A stretch of DNA of 64,000 nt, from assembly GCF_001998965.1 (NCBI RefSeq), contig NZ_MLHJ01000001.1, forward strand, positions 1-64,000. The letters run 5' to 3'. The notes below the pieces were generated by a model that saw only the letters and a list, made by a program, of their open reading frames with translations, did not search any database and had not been told where the DNA came from. Shown here in pieces: positions 1 to 8,031 of the stretch. The stretch is from Rodentibacter rarus (GTDB taxonomy: Bacteria; Pseudomonadota; Gammaproteobacteria; Enterobacterales; Pasteurellaceae). Numbering within the stretch: the first letter of the stretch is position 1; the number at the start of each line of letters is the position of its first letter. The translations under genes and the position numbers were made by a program.

Positions 1-43
1 ATTATGCAGCAGTTGCACAACGTTGTTTTTTGTTATCTTGTAG

Positions 44-117
44 GGACACACTGCGTGTGTGCGAATTTTAACCTATTGAAATGATTTGATTTTATAATGG
101 ACACACGCAGTGTGTCC
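44..117. repeat. 17-bp inverted repeat downstream of treB
   Basis: Bases 44-60 are the exact reverse complement of 101-117. Each arm is itself nearly self-complementary; the right arm, extended to 97-119, forms a 10-bp stem with a 3-base loop. An outer 9-bp inverted pair (12-20 with 143-151) brackets it. It lies just beyond the 3' end of treB. It may be an intercistronic stem-loop before a further gene such as treC outside the window, a terminator without a T-tract, or a small repeat element. No coding sequence is seen here. Confidence 0.6.
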
Positions 118-182
118 ATACATGTCATTGACATTTCTATTTTTGTGCAACAGTTACATAAAGCTGGAAGATTTTGCAAGCG

Positions 183-1601
183 TTACGCTAATGTCCCCGC
201 TTTCTCTTTACGTTTATACACAATTGTGGTAAGTATAAATGGAATCACCATTGCAGCGAGCATAGCGAGAGCGAAAATGCCCCAATATTGATGTTGCACC
301 GAGAGAATCCCCGGTAAGCCGCCAACACCGATACTGCCTGCCAATACGCCGGATAAGCCACAGATTAAGCCGGCTACGGCAGCACCGATCATCGCACATA
401 ACATCGGGAAGCGATATTTGAGGTTAATCCCATACATTGCCGGTTCGGTTACGCCTAAGTAGGCGGAGAGTGCCGCAGGAATCGCTACCTCACGAGATTG
501 TGCACTTTTGTTCACATAGATAATCCCAACTACCGCCGAGGCTTGTGCGATATTGGATAACGCAATAATTGGCCATACCGGTGTGCCGCCGATACTTTGG
601 ATCATCTGCATATCAATGGCAAGCGAGGTTTGATGTACGCCCGTGACCACAAGCGGTGCATAAAGGAAACCGAATAACGCTGCACCAATTGGCGCAAAAT
701 CGCCTGTCATTGCATATTTCACGACAAATGCCACGCCATTGCCGATTTCACGCCCGATAGGTCCGATGAGAGTATGGGCTAAGAACACCGCAAGAATGAT
801 GGAGACGACCGGGACAATGATAAGATTTAAGAAATCCGGCACGATTTTTGTCATAAAACGTTCAATGTAAGAGAGCGTTAAGCCCGCCATAATTGCCGGG
901 ATCACTTGTGCCTGATAGCCCACTTTTTCAATCGCGAACCAACCAAAATCCCAGGCTTCCGGTAATTGTGAGCCGAGAGCATAAGAATTCATCAGTTGTG
1001 GGGAAACGAGGGTAATCCCAAGGACGATACCTAAAATAGGCGAAGTGCCCATTTTACGGGCAATCGACCAACAAATTCCCACCGGTAAGAAATGGAAAAT
1101 GGCTTCGCCAATCAACCATAAGAAACTGTGCATACTGCTCCAGAATGGGCTGATTTGGGTTAGCGTTTTGCCATCAAACATCGCAATATCGCCAATCACA
1201 TTACGGAAACCGAGAATCAAACCACCACTAATTAGCGCAGGGAGAAGTGGAATAAAAATGTCCGCCATATGGGAAATCAGGCTTTCATACCATTTTTGAT
1301 TTTGCCTTGCGGTGGCTTTCACTTGCTCTTTATCCACACTCGCCAAGCCTGTTTTCTCGAGCAAAATTTTGTAGTAATCGCCCACTTCCTGACCAATCAC
1401 CACTTGGAACTGACCGCCCGTAGAAATAGTCGCTTTGACCATTGATAATTCATCAATTGCCGCTTTATCCGCCTTGCTTTCATCATTTAGTACAAAGCGC
1501 AAGCGGGTAATACAGTGGGTCACAGCGGAAATATTTTCTTTTCCACCAATCAGTTGGATTAGCTTATCCACATTTTGCGGATCAATTTTTTGTTTTGCCA
1601 T
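183..1601 (-). CDS. treB: PTS trehalose-specific EIIBC component
   Basis: Inner-membrane permease that imports trehalose and phosphorylates it to trehalose 6-phosphate. The 472-residue protein begins with an EIIB domain whose phosphorylated cysteine is Cys30 in the THCITRLRF motif, followed by a long hydrophobic EIIC domain. There is no EIIA domain, so phosphate should come from EIIA-Glc (crr, also in this window). The ATG at 1601 is preceded by an AAGAAGG ribosome-binding site. treR lies upstream on the same strand, and the gap between them carries a TreR operator and a CRP site. The usual partner, a trehalose-6-phosphate hydrolase, is not in the window and would lie beyond base 1. Confidence 0.95.
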   Translation of the reverse strand: MAKQKIDPQNVDKLIQLIGGKENISAVTHCITRLRFVLNDESKADKAAIDELSMVKATISTGGQFQVVIGQEVGDYYKILLEKTGLASVDKEQVKATARQNQKWYESLISHMADIFIPLLPALISGGLILGFRNVIGDIAMFDGKTLTQISPFWSSMHSFLWLIGEAIFHFLPVGICWSIARKMGTSPILGIVLGITLVSPQLMNSYALGSQLPEAWDFGWFAIEKVGYQAQVIPAIMAGLTLSYIERFMTKIVPDFLNLIIVPVVSIILAVFLAHTLIGPIGREIGNGVAFVVKYAMTGDFAPIGAALFGFLYAPLVVTGVHQTSLAIDMQMIQSIGGTPVWPIIALSNIAQASAVVGIIYVNKSAQSREVAIPAALSAYLGVTEPAMYGINLKYRFPMLCAMIGAAVAGLICGLSGVLAGSIGVGGLPGILSVQHQYWGIFALAMLAAMVIPFILTTIVYKRKEKAGTLA

Positions 1602-1671
1602 AAGAAAAACCTTCTTTTTAGTATAAAAATTAAACTGTTGCGGATTATACGCTTTAGAAATTAAAAGTAAA

Positions 1672-1685
1672 TGGGAACGTTCCCA
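1672..1685. promoter_or_regulatory. TreR operator
   Basis: Perfect 14-bp palindrome TGGGAACGTTCCCA, 71 bases upstream of the treB start and downstream of treR. It has the form expected of a LacI/GalR-family operator and resembles my recollection of the enterobacterial tre operator. With treR adjacent, local repression of treB relieved by trehalose 6-phosphate is the natural reading. Confidence 0.85.
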
Positions 1686-1708
1686 ATAATGAGGGATAGA
1701 TCAATAAA

Positions 1709-1724
1709 TGTGAGGTAGATCACG
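1709..1724. promoter_or_regulatory. CRP-cAMP binding site upstream of treB
   Basis: TGTGA-N6-TCACG, nine of the ten core bases of the CRP consensus, lying 24 bases promoter-distal to the TreR operator. Catabolite activation of trehalose uptake is inferred. Confidence 0.75.
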
Positions 1725-1893
1725 GAATTGGGGGGGAATTAATTGGATGGATAGCGAAGTCAGTTTGTGTTCTATACGGGGAAAATAGCGCTGATCAGAT
1801 TTTAATATGATCATTTTTTATTCCTTTTTATGCAAAATTATGGTTGGCGGAGCATAATTATGTTTTTGTTGCATAATTTTTCAGGAATCACAA

Positions 1894-2838
1894 CTAGGAT
1901 AGCTGAAATGATATTAACTGTTGTTGTACGGTTTTGTTTCCGTGAATCTGTTCAAGGAGTAACGCTACAGCCCGGTTTCCGGCTTGTTCGTAGCCGAAAT
2001 TAAGGCTTATTAAATTAGGGACGAAATGCTCTAGCAGGGGATTTTGTCCGATATAAGCCAGAGGGCGCATTGATTGCTGCTCTTGTAAATACTTTACTGC
2101 ACCAACGGCAAGGCTGGTGGTGGCACATAGCAGGGCATCAAATGGTTGGGCTAGCCGAGCGCAATGTTGATAGCCGGCGTCAATATCCAATTCCGTGAGG
2201 ACAAAATTGGGAGAGAGCCGGTGTTGCTGACAGAAATTCAAATAGCTTTGTGTACGCAATCGTCCTGTGGTTTCGTCTTGGTCGTGTATGCCGAGATAAC
2301 CAATGTGGCGATGTCCTTGGGCGTAAAGTTTATCCATAAGCGCATAAATCGCACCTTGATCATCATAATAAACGCAAGAAATATTCTTAAAATAACGGGC
2401 GATTACCACCATATTTCCTCGCCATTGTTGTAATATTTTTTCTGAAAGCGGAGAAAATCCGAAGACAACAACGCTATCCACTTGGCGTTGCTTAAATAAA
2501 TTGAGATGGTGTGCTACTTGTTTTTCGTCAAATTGACTTTCAACAATGATGGGCGTGATTTTTTGACGATAAAGTGCGGTCAACATTGCCCGTAATGTTT
2601 GTGATTCACCGCTTGAATTGAGTTTTGAGACGATAATACCGACTATGGGCTCTTGAACGCCACGCATTGCTCGGGCGGAACGATTGGGTTTGAACCCAAC
2701 GCTGTCAATGACCGCTTGAATTTTTTTTCGTGTTTCTTCGCTGACTTTGGGATCGTGGTTTAATACGCGGGAAACCGTAGATTTTCCCACTTGACATAGT
2801 TTGGCGATATCCTTAATCGTATAATTTTTTTCCGTCAT
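1894..2838 (-). CDS. treR: Trehalose operon repressor, LacI family
   Basis: DNA-binding repressor of the trehalose genes, 314 residues, the usual length for the family. The N-terminal helix-turn-helix includes TIKDIAKLCQVGKSTVSRVLN, followed by a hinge region and a periplasmic-binding-protein-like effector domain. TreR proteins sense trehalose 6-phosphate. It is encoded just upstream of treB in the same orientation with a perfect operator palindrome between them. The assignment rests on the LacI-type HTH plus the treB context. Confidence 0.9.
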   Translation of the reverse strand: MTEKNYTIKDIAKLCQVGKSTVSRVLNHDPKVSEETRKKIQAVIDSVGFKPNRSARAMRGVQEPIVGIIVSKLNSSGESQTLRAMLTALYRQKITPIIVESQFDEKQVAHHLNLFKQRQVDSVVVFGFSPLSEKILQQWRGNMVVIARYFKNISCVYYDDQGAIYALMDKLYAQGHRHIGYLGIHDQDETTGRLRTQSYLNFCQQHRLSPNFVLTELDIDAGYQHCARLAQPFDALLCATTSLAVGAVKYLQEQQSMRPLAYIGQNPLLEHFVPNLISLNFGYEQAGNRAVALLLEQIHGNKTVQQQLISFQLS

Positions 2839-2841
2839 GGA

Positions 2842-3834
2842 TTAATTTTTTACCGAGTAAACTTTGAATTTTGAGGTTTGAGCCAATACTTCAAATTCAC
2901 CAAAATGTTGTTGCAATAAATCAGGGTAAGGCAGGAACGCATTGGCGACAATGCGCAATTCTCCCCCTTGATTGAGATGCCACTTGGCTTGGCTAATCAG
3001 GGTTTTTACCGCTTGATAAGCAGTATCAATCCCATCGTGGAAGGGCGGATTGGAAATGATGAGGTCAAATTTTCCTTCAACATCAGAGAACACATCGCTG
3101 GCGAAAACCTCGCCTTCCAATTGATTTTCCGCAAGGGTTTTGCGGGCAGATTCCAACGCCATGGCGTGAATATCGGTCATCATTACAGCTGATTTAGGAT
3201 TGGTTTTTTTGATTATTGAACCGATTACCCCAACCCCACAACCGAGATCAAGTACTTTACCTTTAATTGGGTGGTTAAGTGTTGAAAGCAAAAGTGCCGT
3301 ACCCACATCCAATTCATTGGCACTGAATACGCCCGGCAAGCTGTGAATTGTTAAGCCTTGTAGTTGAGGGTGATGATAGGTTTTCCAATAGCTATTGAGT
3401 AAAAAGTGCGGTCGTTTTTTCAGAGAAAAATGATATAAACCGCAACGGCGTGCAGAATCAATTTTGGCAATATCTCCAAAAGGGGAAAGCATTTTTTCTA
3501 CCGAACGCACACCGCAGCGGTTTTCACCGATAATGAGCATTTCTTGCTCCTCTTGTGCATTGGCAAGAAGTTGCAAAAGTTGGAATTGTACTTCTTGTTT
3601 GTTTTTTGTCCAATAGTAAACAATAAGATCAGCATTGCCTTGAAATTCGATGGAAAAATTGACCGCACTTTGGCTTCGGGCATAATCAAAATAGCAAGTC
3701 CAAACCTGAACAGATTGGCTATGTTGCACGAGTTTTTGTGGAAATTGATCGTTAATACCACCGGCAAGGAGAACCGATTTACCTCGGAAAAAGGGGAGAT
3801 GGCGTTCTAAAACTTCGCTTTCAAGAGAAATCAC
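2842..3834 (-). CDS. rsmC: 16S rRNA (guanine-1207-N2)-methyltransferase
   Basis: Methylates G1207 of 16S rRNA in the 30S subunit using S-adenosylmethionine. The C-terminal half has the SAM-binding loop VLDLGCGVGVIG and the catalytic NPPFHDG motif; the N-terminal half is the degenerate duplicate typical of RsmC. I chose the GTG at 3834, giving 330 residues beginning ISLESEVLER, because this matches the family N-terminus and an AGGA motif precedes it. The in-frame ATG at 3912 would add 26 residues without family similarity. The gene ends 3 bases before treR on the same strand. Confidence 0.93.
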   Translation of the reverse strand: MISLESEVLERHLPFFRGKSVLLAGGINDQFPQKLVQHSQSVQVWTCYFDYARSQSAVNFSIEFQGNADLIVYYWTKNKQEVQFQLLQLLANAQEEQEMLIIGENRCGVRSVEKMLSPFGDIAKIDSARRCGLYHFSLKKRPHFLLNSYWKTYHHPQLQGLTIHSLPGVFSANELDVGTALLLSTLNHPIKGKVLDLGCGVGVIGSIIKKTNPKSAVMMTDIHAMALESARKTLAENQLEGEVFASDVFSDVEGKFDLIISNPPFHDGIDTAYQAVKTLISQAKWHLNQGGELRIVANAFLPYPDLLQQHFGEFEVLAQTSKFKVYSVKN

Positions 3835-3947
3835 GCTTTGAATCCTGTGAGTGATTGGTTTAAAATTGGGCGCTATTCTAGCAAAGATAGCACCGATAAA
3901 AAATGATTTCATGGCGTTGTGCCATTTTTACTATTAAGGAATGTTTT

Positions 3948-4526
3948 ATGAAAAAAATCGTGTTAGCGACAACGATGGCAATGTTGTTGTCAGGGTGTCA
4001 ATTAATTGAGCAATGGCAAGGTAAGCCTCAAACTCCTTCTAAAATAGAGGAGACACCGGAACAAGTTGAGCAATTGAAAAAATTAGATGCTCAATTTGAG
4101 CGTGTGAAAAAAGCGGGCATTGAAATTGAGTTTAATGGTGAAAAATACGTGAAACAAACACAAGCGGTGAAAGGGGACGAACCCCGTTTTTTAAGCCTTG
4201 CAGCAAGTGTGGATCGTAAAAATCGAAAATCAATTACCAGTGAAACTTTTTATTTAAAAGATCTTGCTCACGAACCGAACCTCATTTCGAAATATTTAGA
4301 TGCCAATAAAAAGGTGTGCGATTTGCAAACGTTAACCAATGGCACATCTTCTTACTATGTGTGTAATGGTAAAGATTTCCAACGTTTTATCGCCGTAGTT
4401 CATAAAGAGAAAAATATTGTGTCATTCCGTAGCCTAAAAGCCTATCAACAAAAACCAACTGAGGTAGAAGAAAAAGCCATTGTGCAAGGCTTGATGAACT
4501 ATCCGTTTGATTCTATTTCCCGTTAA
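3948..4526 (+). CDS. Putative lipoprotein of unknown function
   Basis: Protein of 192 residues with a textbook lipoprotein signal: basic start, hydrophobic stretch and lipobox LLSGC with lipidated Cys17. An in-frame upstream ATG exists at 3903, but 3948 with AAGGA before it places the signal at the N-terminus. The mature part is charged, has two cysteines in the C-terminal half (VCDLQ and YVCNG) that could form a disulfide, and no domain I recognise. It lies between divergent rsmC and holD. Expected location is the periplasmic face of the inner or outer membrane. No function is proposed. Confidence 0.8.
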   Translation: MKKIVLATTMAMLLSGCQLIEQWQGKPQTPSKIEETPEQVEQLKKLDAQFERVKKAGIEIEFNGEKYVKQTQAVKGDEPRFLSLAASVDRKNRKSITSETFYLKDLAHEPNLISKYLDANKKVCDLQTLTNGTSSYYVCNGKDFQRFIAVVHKEKNIVSFRSLKAYQQKPTEVEEKAIVQGLMNYPFDSISR

Positions 4527-4535
4527 TCGTTTCAT

Positions 4536-4940
4536 ATGGATAGACGCAATCTTCTTTTAAAAGAAATGGGGATTACCCAATGGCAATTGTATCGCCCTGA
4601 CGTGTTGAAAGGTGCGGTTGGGATTGCCGTGGCAGAACATATCCGGCTTATTGTGGTATCGGATGAAAATTTGAACCGGTCGCCTTTATTGACGGATGTT
4701 CTGTTAAGCCTGACATTGAAAAAAGAAGATTGCCTTTGTTTGAATTATGATCAAATTCAGCATCTTGCGTTAAATCACCCCATACAGTATTGGTTATTAG
4801 CGGAAAATGCTGAAAAAATTGATCGCACTTTGCCCTATTGTTTGTGTGCAGAGCGAATTTATCGCTCTCCTGATTACACTCGTTTTCTCACCTCACCCGA
4901 GGCAAAACGTGAACTTTGGCAGCAAATCCAACAAATTTAG
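4536..4940 (+). CDS. holD: DNA polymerase III psi subunit
   Basis: Small 134-residue subunit of the replicative clamp loader; psi bridges the gamma/tau complex and chi and helps handle SSB-coated DNA. The N-terminal part (RRNLLLKEMGITQWQLYRP) matches the family pattern in which the extreme N-terminus contacts the clamp loader. It is immediately followed by rimI, as in other gammaproteobacteria. It starts 9 bases after the lipoprotein gene, so cotranscription with it is possible. Confidence 0.9.
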   Translation: MDRRNLLLKEMGITQWQLYRPDVLKGAVGIAVAEHIRLIVVSDENLNRSPLLTDVLLSLTLKKEDCLCLNYDQIQHLALNHPIQYWLLAENAEKIDRTLPYCLCAERIYRSPDYTRFLTSPEAKRELWQQIQQI

Positions 4941-4941
4941 T

Positions 4942-5385
4942 ATGATGGCTCAAATTTTAACGATTGAAGAATGCGATTTTGATCGCTTATATGAGATTGA
5001 ACAACAAGCACATCTTATTCCTTGGTCTTTGGGAACGCTAAAAAATAATCAAGGTGAACGTTATTTAAACTTAAAATTGGTTGAGAATAACCGAATTATT
5101 GGCTTTGCCATTTGCCAAACCGTATTGGATGAAGCCACCTTGTTCAATATTGCCATTGCACCTACAATGCAAGGAAAAGGATTTGGCACATATCTTTTAA
5201 AAGCTCTGATGGCACAGCTTAAAAAAAGAGGGATCCAAGCCCTATGGCTTGAAGTGAGAGAATCTAACCCTGCCCGTCAGCTCTATGAAAGGCAAGGGTT
5301 TAATGAGGTGGATATTCGCAAAAACTATTATCCTTTACCGAATGGTAAAAGAGAAAATGCGGTGGTGATGGCGTGTTATTTGTAA
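4942..5385 (+). CDS. rimI: Ribosomal protein bS18 N-alpha-acetyltransferase
   Basis: GNAT-family enzyme that acetylates the N-terminal alanine of ribosomal protein S18. The acetyl-CoA loop is QGKGFGTYL, and the conserved C-terminal segment ESNPARQLYERQGF is present. Two tandem ATG codons lie just after the holD stop; I use the first (4942), giving 147 residues, close to the family length. The reading frame stays open upstream to 4807, but that extension overlaps holD and has no GNAT character. Confidence 0.93.
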   Translation: MMAQILTIEECDFDRLYEIEQQAHLIPWSLGTLKNNQGERYLNLKLVENNRIIGFAICQTVLDEATLFNIAIAPTMQGKGFGTYLLKALMAQLKKRGIQALWLEVRESNPARQLYERQGFNEVDIRKNYYPLPNGKRENAVVMACYL

Positions 5386-5419
5386 AAACGGTCGTTACCG
5401 GAAAATAACGACCATTTTT
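5384..5419. terminator. Bidirectional terminator between rimI and fdhE
   Basis: Stem 5390-5397 pairs with 5406-5413 around an 8-base loop, flanked by A and T runs on both sides, so it can end transcription of both converging genes. Confidence 0.8.
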
Positions 5420-5420
5420 A

Positions 5421-6332
5421 CTAAGCCTCTTGCGAGGGAAAAAGAAAAGGATTAAGACCGCTTCGTGCAAAGCCTTTTTCTTCCATTTCTACATCTAAGA
5501 AAATCGAGGCGAGATCATCGGCAACGGCTTCCACATTAGGATTTTTTTCCTGAAACATCATTTTTAGATAGCTTTCACAGCTGCCGCAAGTTTCGGCACG
5601 AATGAGGGCGAGTTCTTCATCGAGCGACCACATTTCTAATTTATCGTGTCCGTTACAATTGGTGCATTGTGCACGCACAAGATTCCATTCACTCTCACAT
5701 AATGAACAATGTAAATAACGTAAACCTTGCGATGTGCCAATATGCACCATACTGGATACCGGCAAGGAGCCACAAACCGGACAGTGATGTAGGTTTTCCG
5801 CATTTTCCTGGCGGCTATGATGGGGAATTTGTTGCGTTAATTGGAGCCAGTAAAGTGAGAGTGCAGCCCAAATAAACACGGCTTTATCCGAGCTGACTAA
5901 ATTGAACGTTTGCGAAAGTAAATGTGTTGCCATTTCTTCAAGTTCAGCACTGGAGGTTTTTTCCAGCACATCAATGGTTGCAGCAACTTGTTCATTCGCT
6001 TTTGGTTTAATTTCATACAAAACTTCATTGAGATATTCACGCCAAATGCTATTTCGCTTGAGGTTTTTCCCACTGAGTGGTTCAATGCCCGTCAAATTTT
6101 CTAGCGTTTGTTTCGGTAGTGGATTTTTCTCTAATATGCTGAGTTGGGCTTCAACAACGTTAGCGGCAAAAAGTAAATAGTCCGAGAGTGGGTAGGCGTT
6201 GGCAAGTTCTCTTAAACGTTTTGCACGGCGTTGATAAAGATTTTTGGGATTGGCAAAGAGGATAGGCGGTGCTTCGTAAGAATGGTTTTTTTGTTGTTTA
6301 ATTTCTGATTCAGATAAGATTTTAATGCTCAT
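5421..6332 (-). CDS. fdhE: Formate dehydrogenase accessory protein
   Basis: Cytoplasmic maturation factor needed for active respiratory formate dehydrogenase. The 303-residue protein carries the family's paired cysteine clusters in its C-terminal half (CPVCG, CSLCE, CTNC, CGSC), which in FdhE bind iron in a rubredoxin-like manner. It lies downstream of fdnGHI on the same strand, separated by a terminator-like inverted uptake-sequence pair, so it may be expressed partly by read-through. Confidence 0.94.
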   Translation of the reverse strand: MSIKILSESEIKQQKNHSYEAPPILFANPKNLYQRRAKRLRELANAYPLSDYLLFAANVVEAQLSILEKNPLPKQTLENLTGIEPLSGKNLKRNSIWREYLNEVLYEIKPKANEQVAATIDVLEKTSSAELEEMATHLLSQTFNLVSSDKAVFIWAALSLYWLQLTQQIPHHSRQENAENLHHCPVCGSLPVSSMVHIGTSQGLRYLHCSLCESEWNLVRAQCTNCNGHDKLEMWSLDEELALIRAETCGSCESYLKMMFQEKNPNVEAVADDLASIFLDVEMEEKGFARSGLNPFLFPSQEA

Positions 6333-6359
6333 AATTTCTCTTTAGTAACCACGATAATA

Positions 6360-6391
6360 AAAAGTGCGGTCATTTTTAACCGCACTTTTAC
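6360..6391 (-). terminator. Inverted uptake-signal pair, probable terminator after fdnI
   Basis: Two uptake signals face each other (6361-6369 region and its complement near 6380-6388), giving a strong GC-rich stem with T-rich flanks. Such pairs commonly act as terminators in Pasteurellaceae. Confidence 0.75.
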
Positions 6392-6401
6392 AAGTTTTAG
6401 T

Positions 6402-7112
6402 TTAATCCGAAATACGTTTAAATAGTGCTTTGGTTTTTTCACCTCTGGCTTCACGTTCTTCGTCTTTTTTTAATTCAGGGAGAATTTCTTCACGATACCA
6501 TTTCGGATGATGTTTTTTCGCCCAGCGAACGGTAACCCATCCTTCCACGATACCACGAATCGATCCTTTCACCCAGAATGCCATATACATATGCACCATG
6601 ATACCGGTGAAGAGCATAAAGGCACTGGCGGAGTGAAGAAGAATCGCAAATCTCAGTACGGGAATAGAAAAGTGGTGTGAAAAATATTGACGCCACATAA
6701 TGATACCGGTTGCTAACAAGGTGAACATGGCAAGAATCAATGTCCAAAATAGCATTTTCTGACCAAGGTTGTATTTTCCGTTGTAGGCAACTTCGTGTTC
6801 ATTACCTTTGAGTACTTCAACGATACCCTTTAACCAGCGAATATCATTTTTCTCAGGAATGTTATGATGCCAATATAAAGAACATAAGAAAATAAAGGCA
6901 ACAAACATTAAAAGCCCTGTGAATGGATGAACTGCTCGAGCAAGCTGCGGGGTTCCTAGAATTTCTGTTAACCAAGAAAAATCCGGGAAGAAGAAGGCTA
7001 CACCGGTGAACATCGTCATAAAGAATGAGATTACCAAAAACCAGTGGCTGAAACGCGCAGGAGTTCGATGACGCACGATACGAGTATCGTTAGTAATTTC
7101 AAATTTACTCAT
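6402..7112 (-). CDS. fdnI: Formate dehydrogenase, cytochrome b556 (gamma) subunit
   Basis: Membrane anchor of formate dehydrogenase, 236 residues, with four hydrophobic segments and histidines positioned to hold two b-type haems; it passes electrons from FdnH to quinone. The start is ATG at 7112, preceded by GGAGG at good spacing. An upstream in-frame ATG at 7181 would overlap fdnH by about 80 bases and add a non-family extension. The chosen start overlaps the end of fdnH by 8 bases, which suggests translational coupling. Confidence 0.93.
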   Translation of the reverse strand: MSKFEITNDTRIVRHRTPARFSHWFLVISFFMTMFTGVAFFFPDFSWLTEILGTPQLARAVHPFTGLLMFVAFIFLCSLYWHHNIPEKNDIRWLKGIVEVLKGNEHEVAYNGKYNLGQKMLFWTLILAMFTLLATGIIMWRQYFSHHFSIPVLRFAILLHSASAFMLFTGIMVHMYMAFWVKGSIRGIVEGWVTVRWAKKHHPKWYREEILPELKKDEEREARGEKTKALFKRISD

Positions 7113-8028
7113 CTTGTTTTCCTCCGTGTTTATCTTCGTTTTCAAATTTTTCATGGTGATCTTCGACATCAGTCTCAACATTTGGGCCTACCGCCAAGTA
7201 ATGACCGAGTTCCGCTAAGGCTAATCCCCCCATTGCTACAGCGGCAACCGGTTTTAATACATCTTTCCACAAGGTGATACTAAGGTCGATTTGCGGATCT
7301 TTAGGAAGACCATGGTAAAGCTCAGGTCTGTCTGCATGGTGTAGCACATACATAACATGTGTACCGCCCACACCCGGTGGATCGTAAAGTCCGGCATTTT
7401 CATAGCCACGGGCTTTCAGATCCGCCACACGTTGTTCCGCATAGATCTTCATTTCTTCTTTTGAACCGAAACGAATCGCACCAGTCGGACAGGTTTTAAC
7501 ACAGGCGGGTTCTTGACCGACAGAAACACGATCAACACAAAGGGTACATTTGTACACACGGTTGTCATCCGGGTTCATTCGAGGAATGTTAAACGGACAA
7601 CCGGCAATACAGTAACCACAGCCGATACATTTGTCGGATTGGAAATCCACAATACCATTTTTGTATTGAATGATCGCCCCAGGTGCAGGACAGGCTTTTA
7701 AACAGCCCGGTTCGGAACAGTGCATACAGCCATCTTTACGAATTAACCATTCTAAACGGTCGTTTTCTTCCACTTCATTAAAGCGCATAACTGTCCATGC
7801 TTTGGCGTTAAGATCAACAGGGTTGTCATAAACGCCGATACATTGCGCGTTGACATCGGAACGGATGTCATTCCACTCCGAACAGCCCACCTGACAGGCT
7901 TTACAGCCGATACAGGTAGACACATCAATCAGTTTTGCCACTTCAACTTTATGATCTCGTGCTTGTGGTGCCGGTGTCAGCCCAGAGGTGGCGGAGATCT
8001 TAATAATATCTTGAGATTGTACACTCAT
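7105..8028 (-). CDS. fdnH: Formate dehydrogenase, iron-sulfur (beta) subunit
   Basis: Electron-transfer subunit of 307 residues carrying four [4Fe-4S] clusters. The cysteine motifs [35 protein letters not shown] and CTLC with CVKTC are all present. A single transmembrane helix near the C-terminus (around [19 protein letters not shown]) anchors it. It receives electrons from FdnG and passes them to FdnI. It begins 3 bases after the fdnG stop. Confidence 0.96.
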   Translation of the reverse strand: MSVQSQDIIKISATSGLTPAPQARDHKVEVAKLIDVSTCIGCKACQVGCSEWNDIRSDVNAQCIGVYDNPVDLNAKAWTVMRFNEVEENDRLEWLIRKDGCMHCSEPGCLKACPAPGAIIQYKNGIVDFQSDKCIGCGYCIAGCPFNIPRMNPDDNRVYKCTLCVDRVSVGQEPACVKTCPTGAIRFGSKEEMKIYAEQRVADLKARGYENAGLYDPPGVGGTHVMYVLHHADRPELYHGLPKDPQIDLSITLWKDVLKPVAAVAMGGLALAELGHYLAVGPNVETDVEDHHEKFENEDKHGGKQDE

Positions 8029-8031
8029 GGT

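Noticed and set aside
1730-1736. Run of seven G in the treB promoter as a phase-variation tract
   Set aside because: Similar G7 runs occur inside ordinary genes here (for example in dppC and yciI), and seven bases is short for slippage control.
1800-1882. AT-rich inverted repeats after treR (TGATCA and ATAATT pairs) as a treR terminator
   Set aside because: Stems are short and AT-only with no convincing T-tract on the minus strand.
2968-3810. Several plus-strand ORFs of 74-89 codons opposite rsmC
   Set aside because: They lie within rsmC, have no ribosome-binding sites or family features, and are shadows of it.
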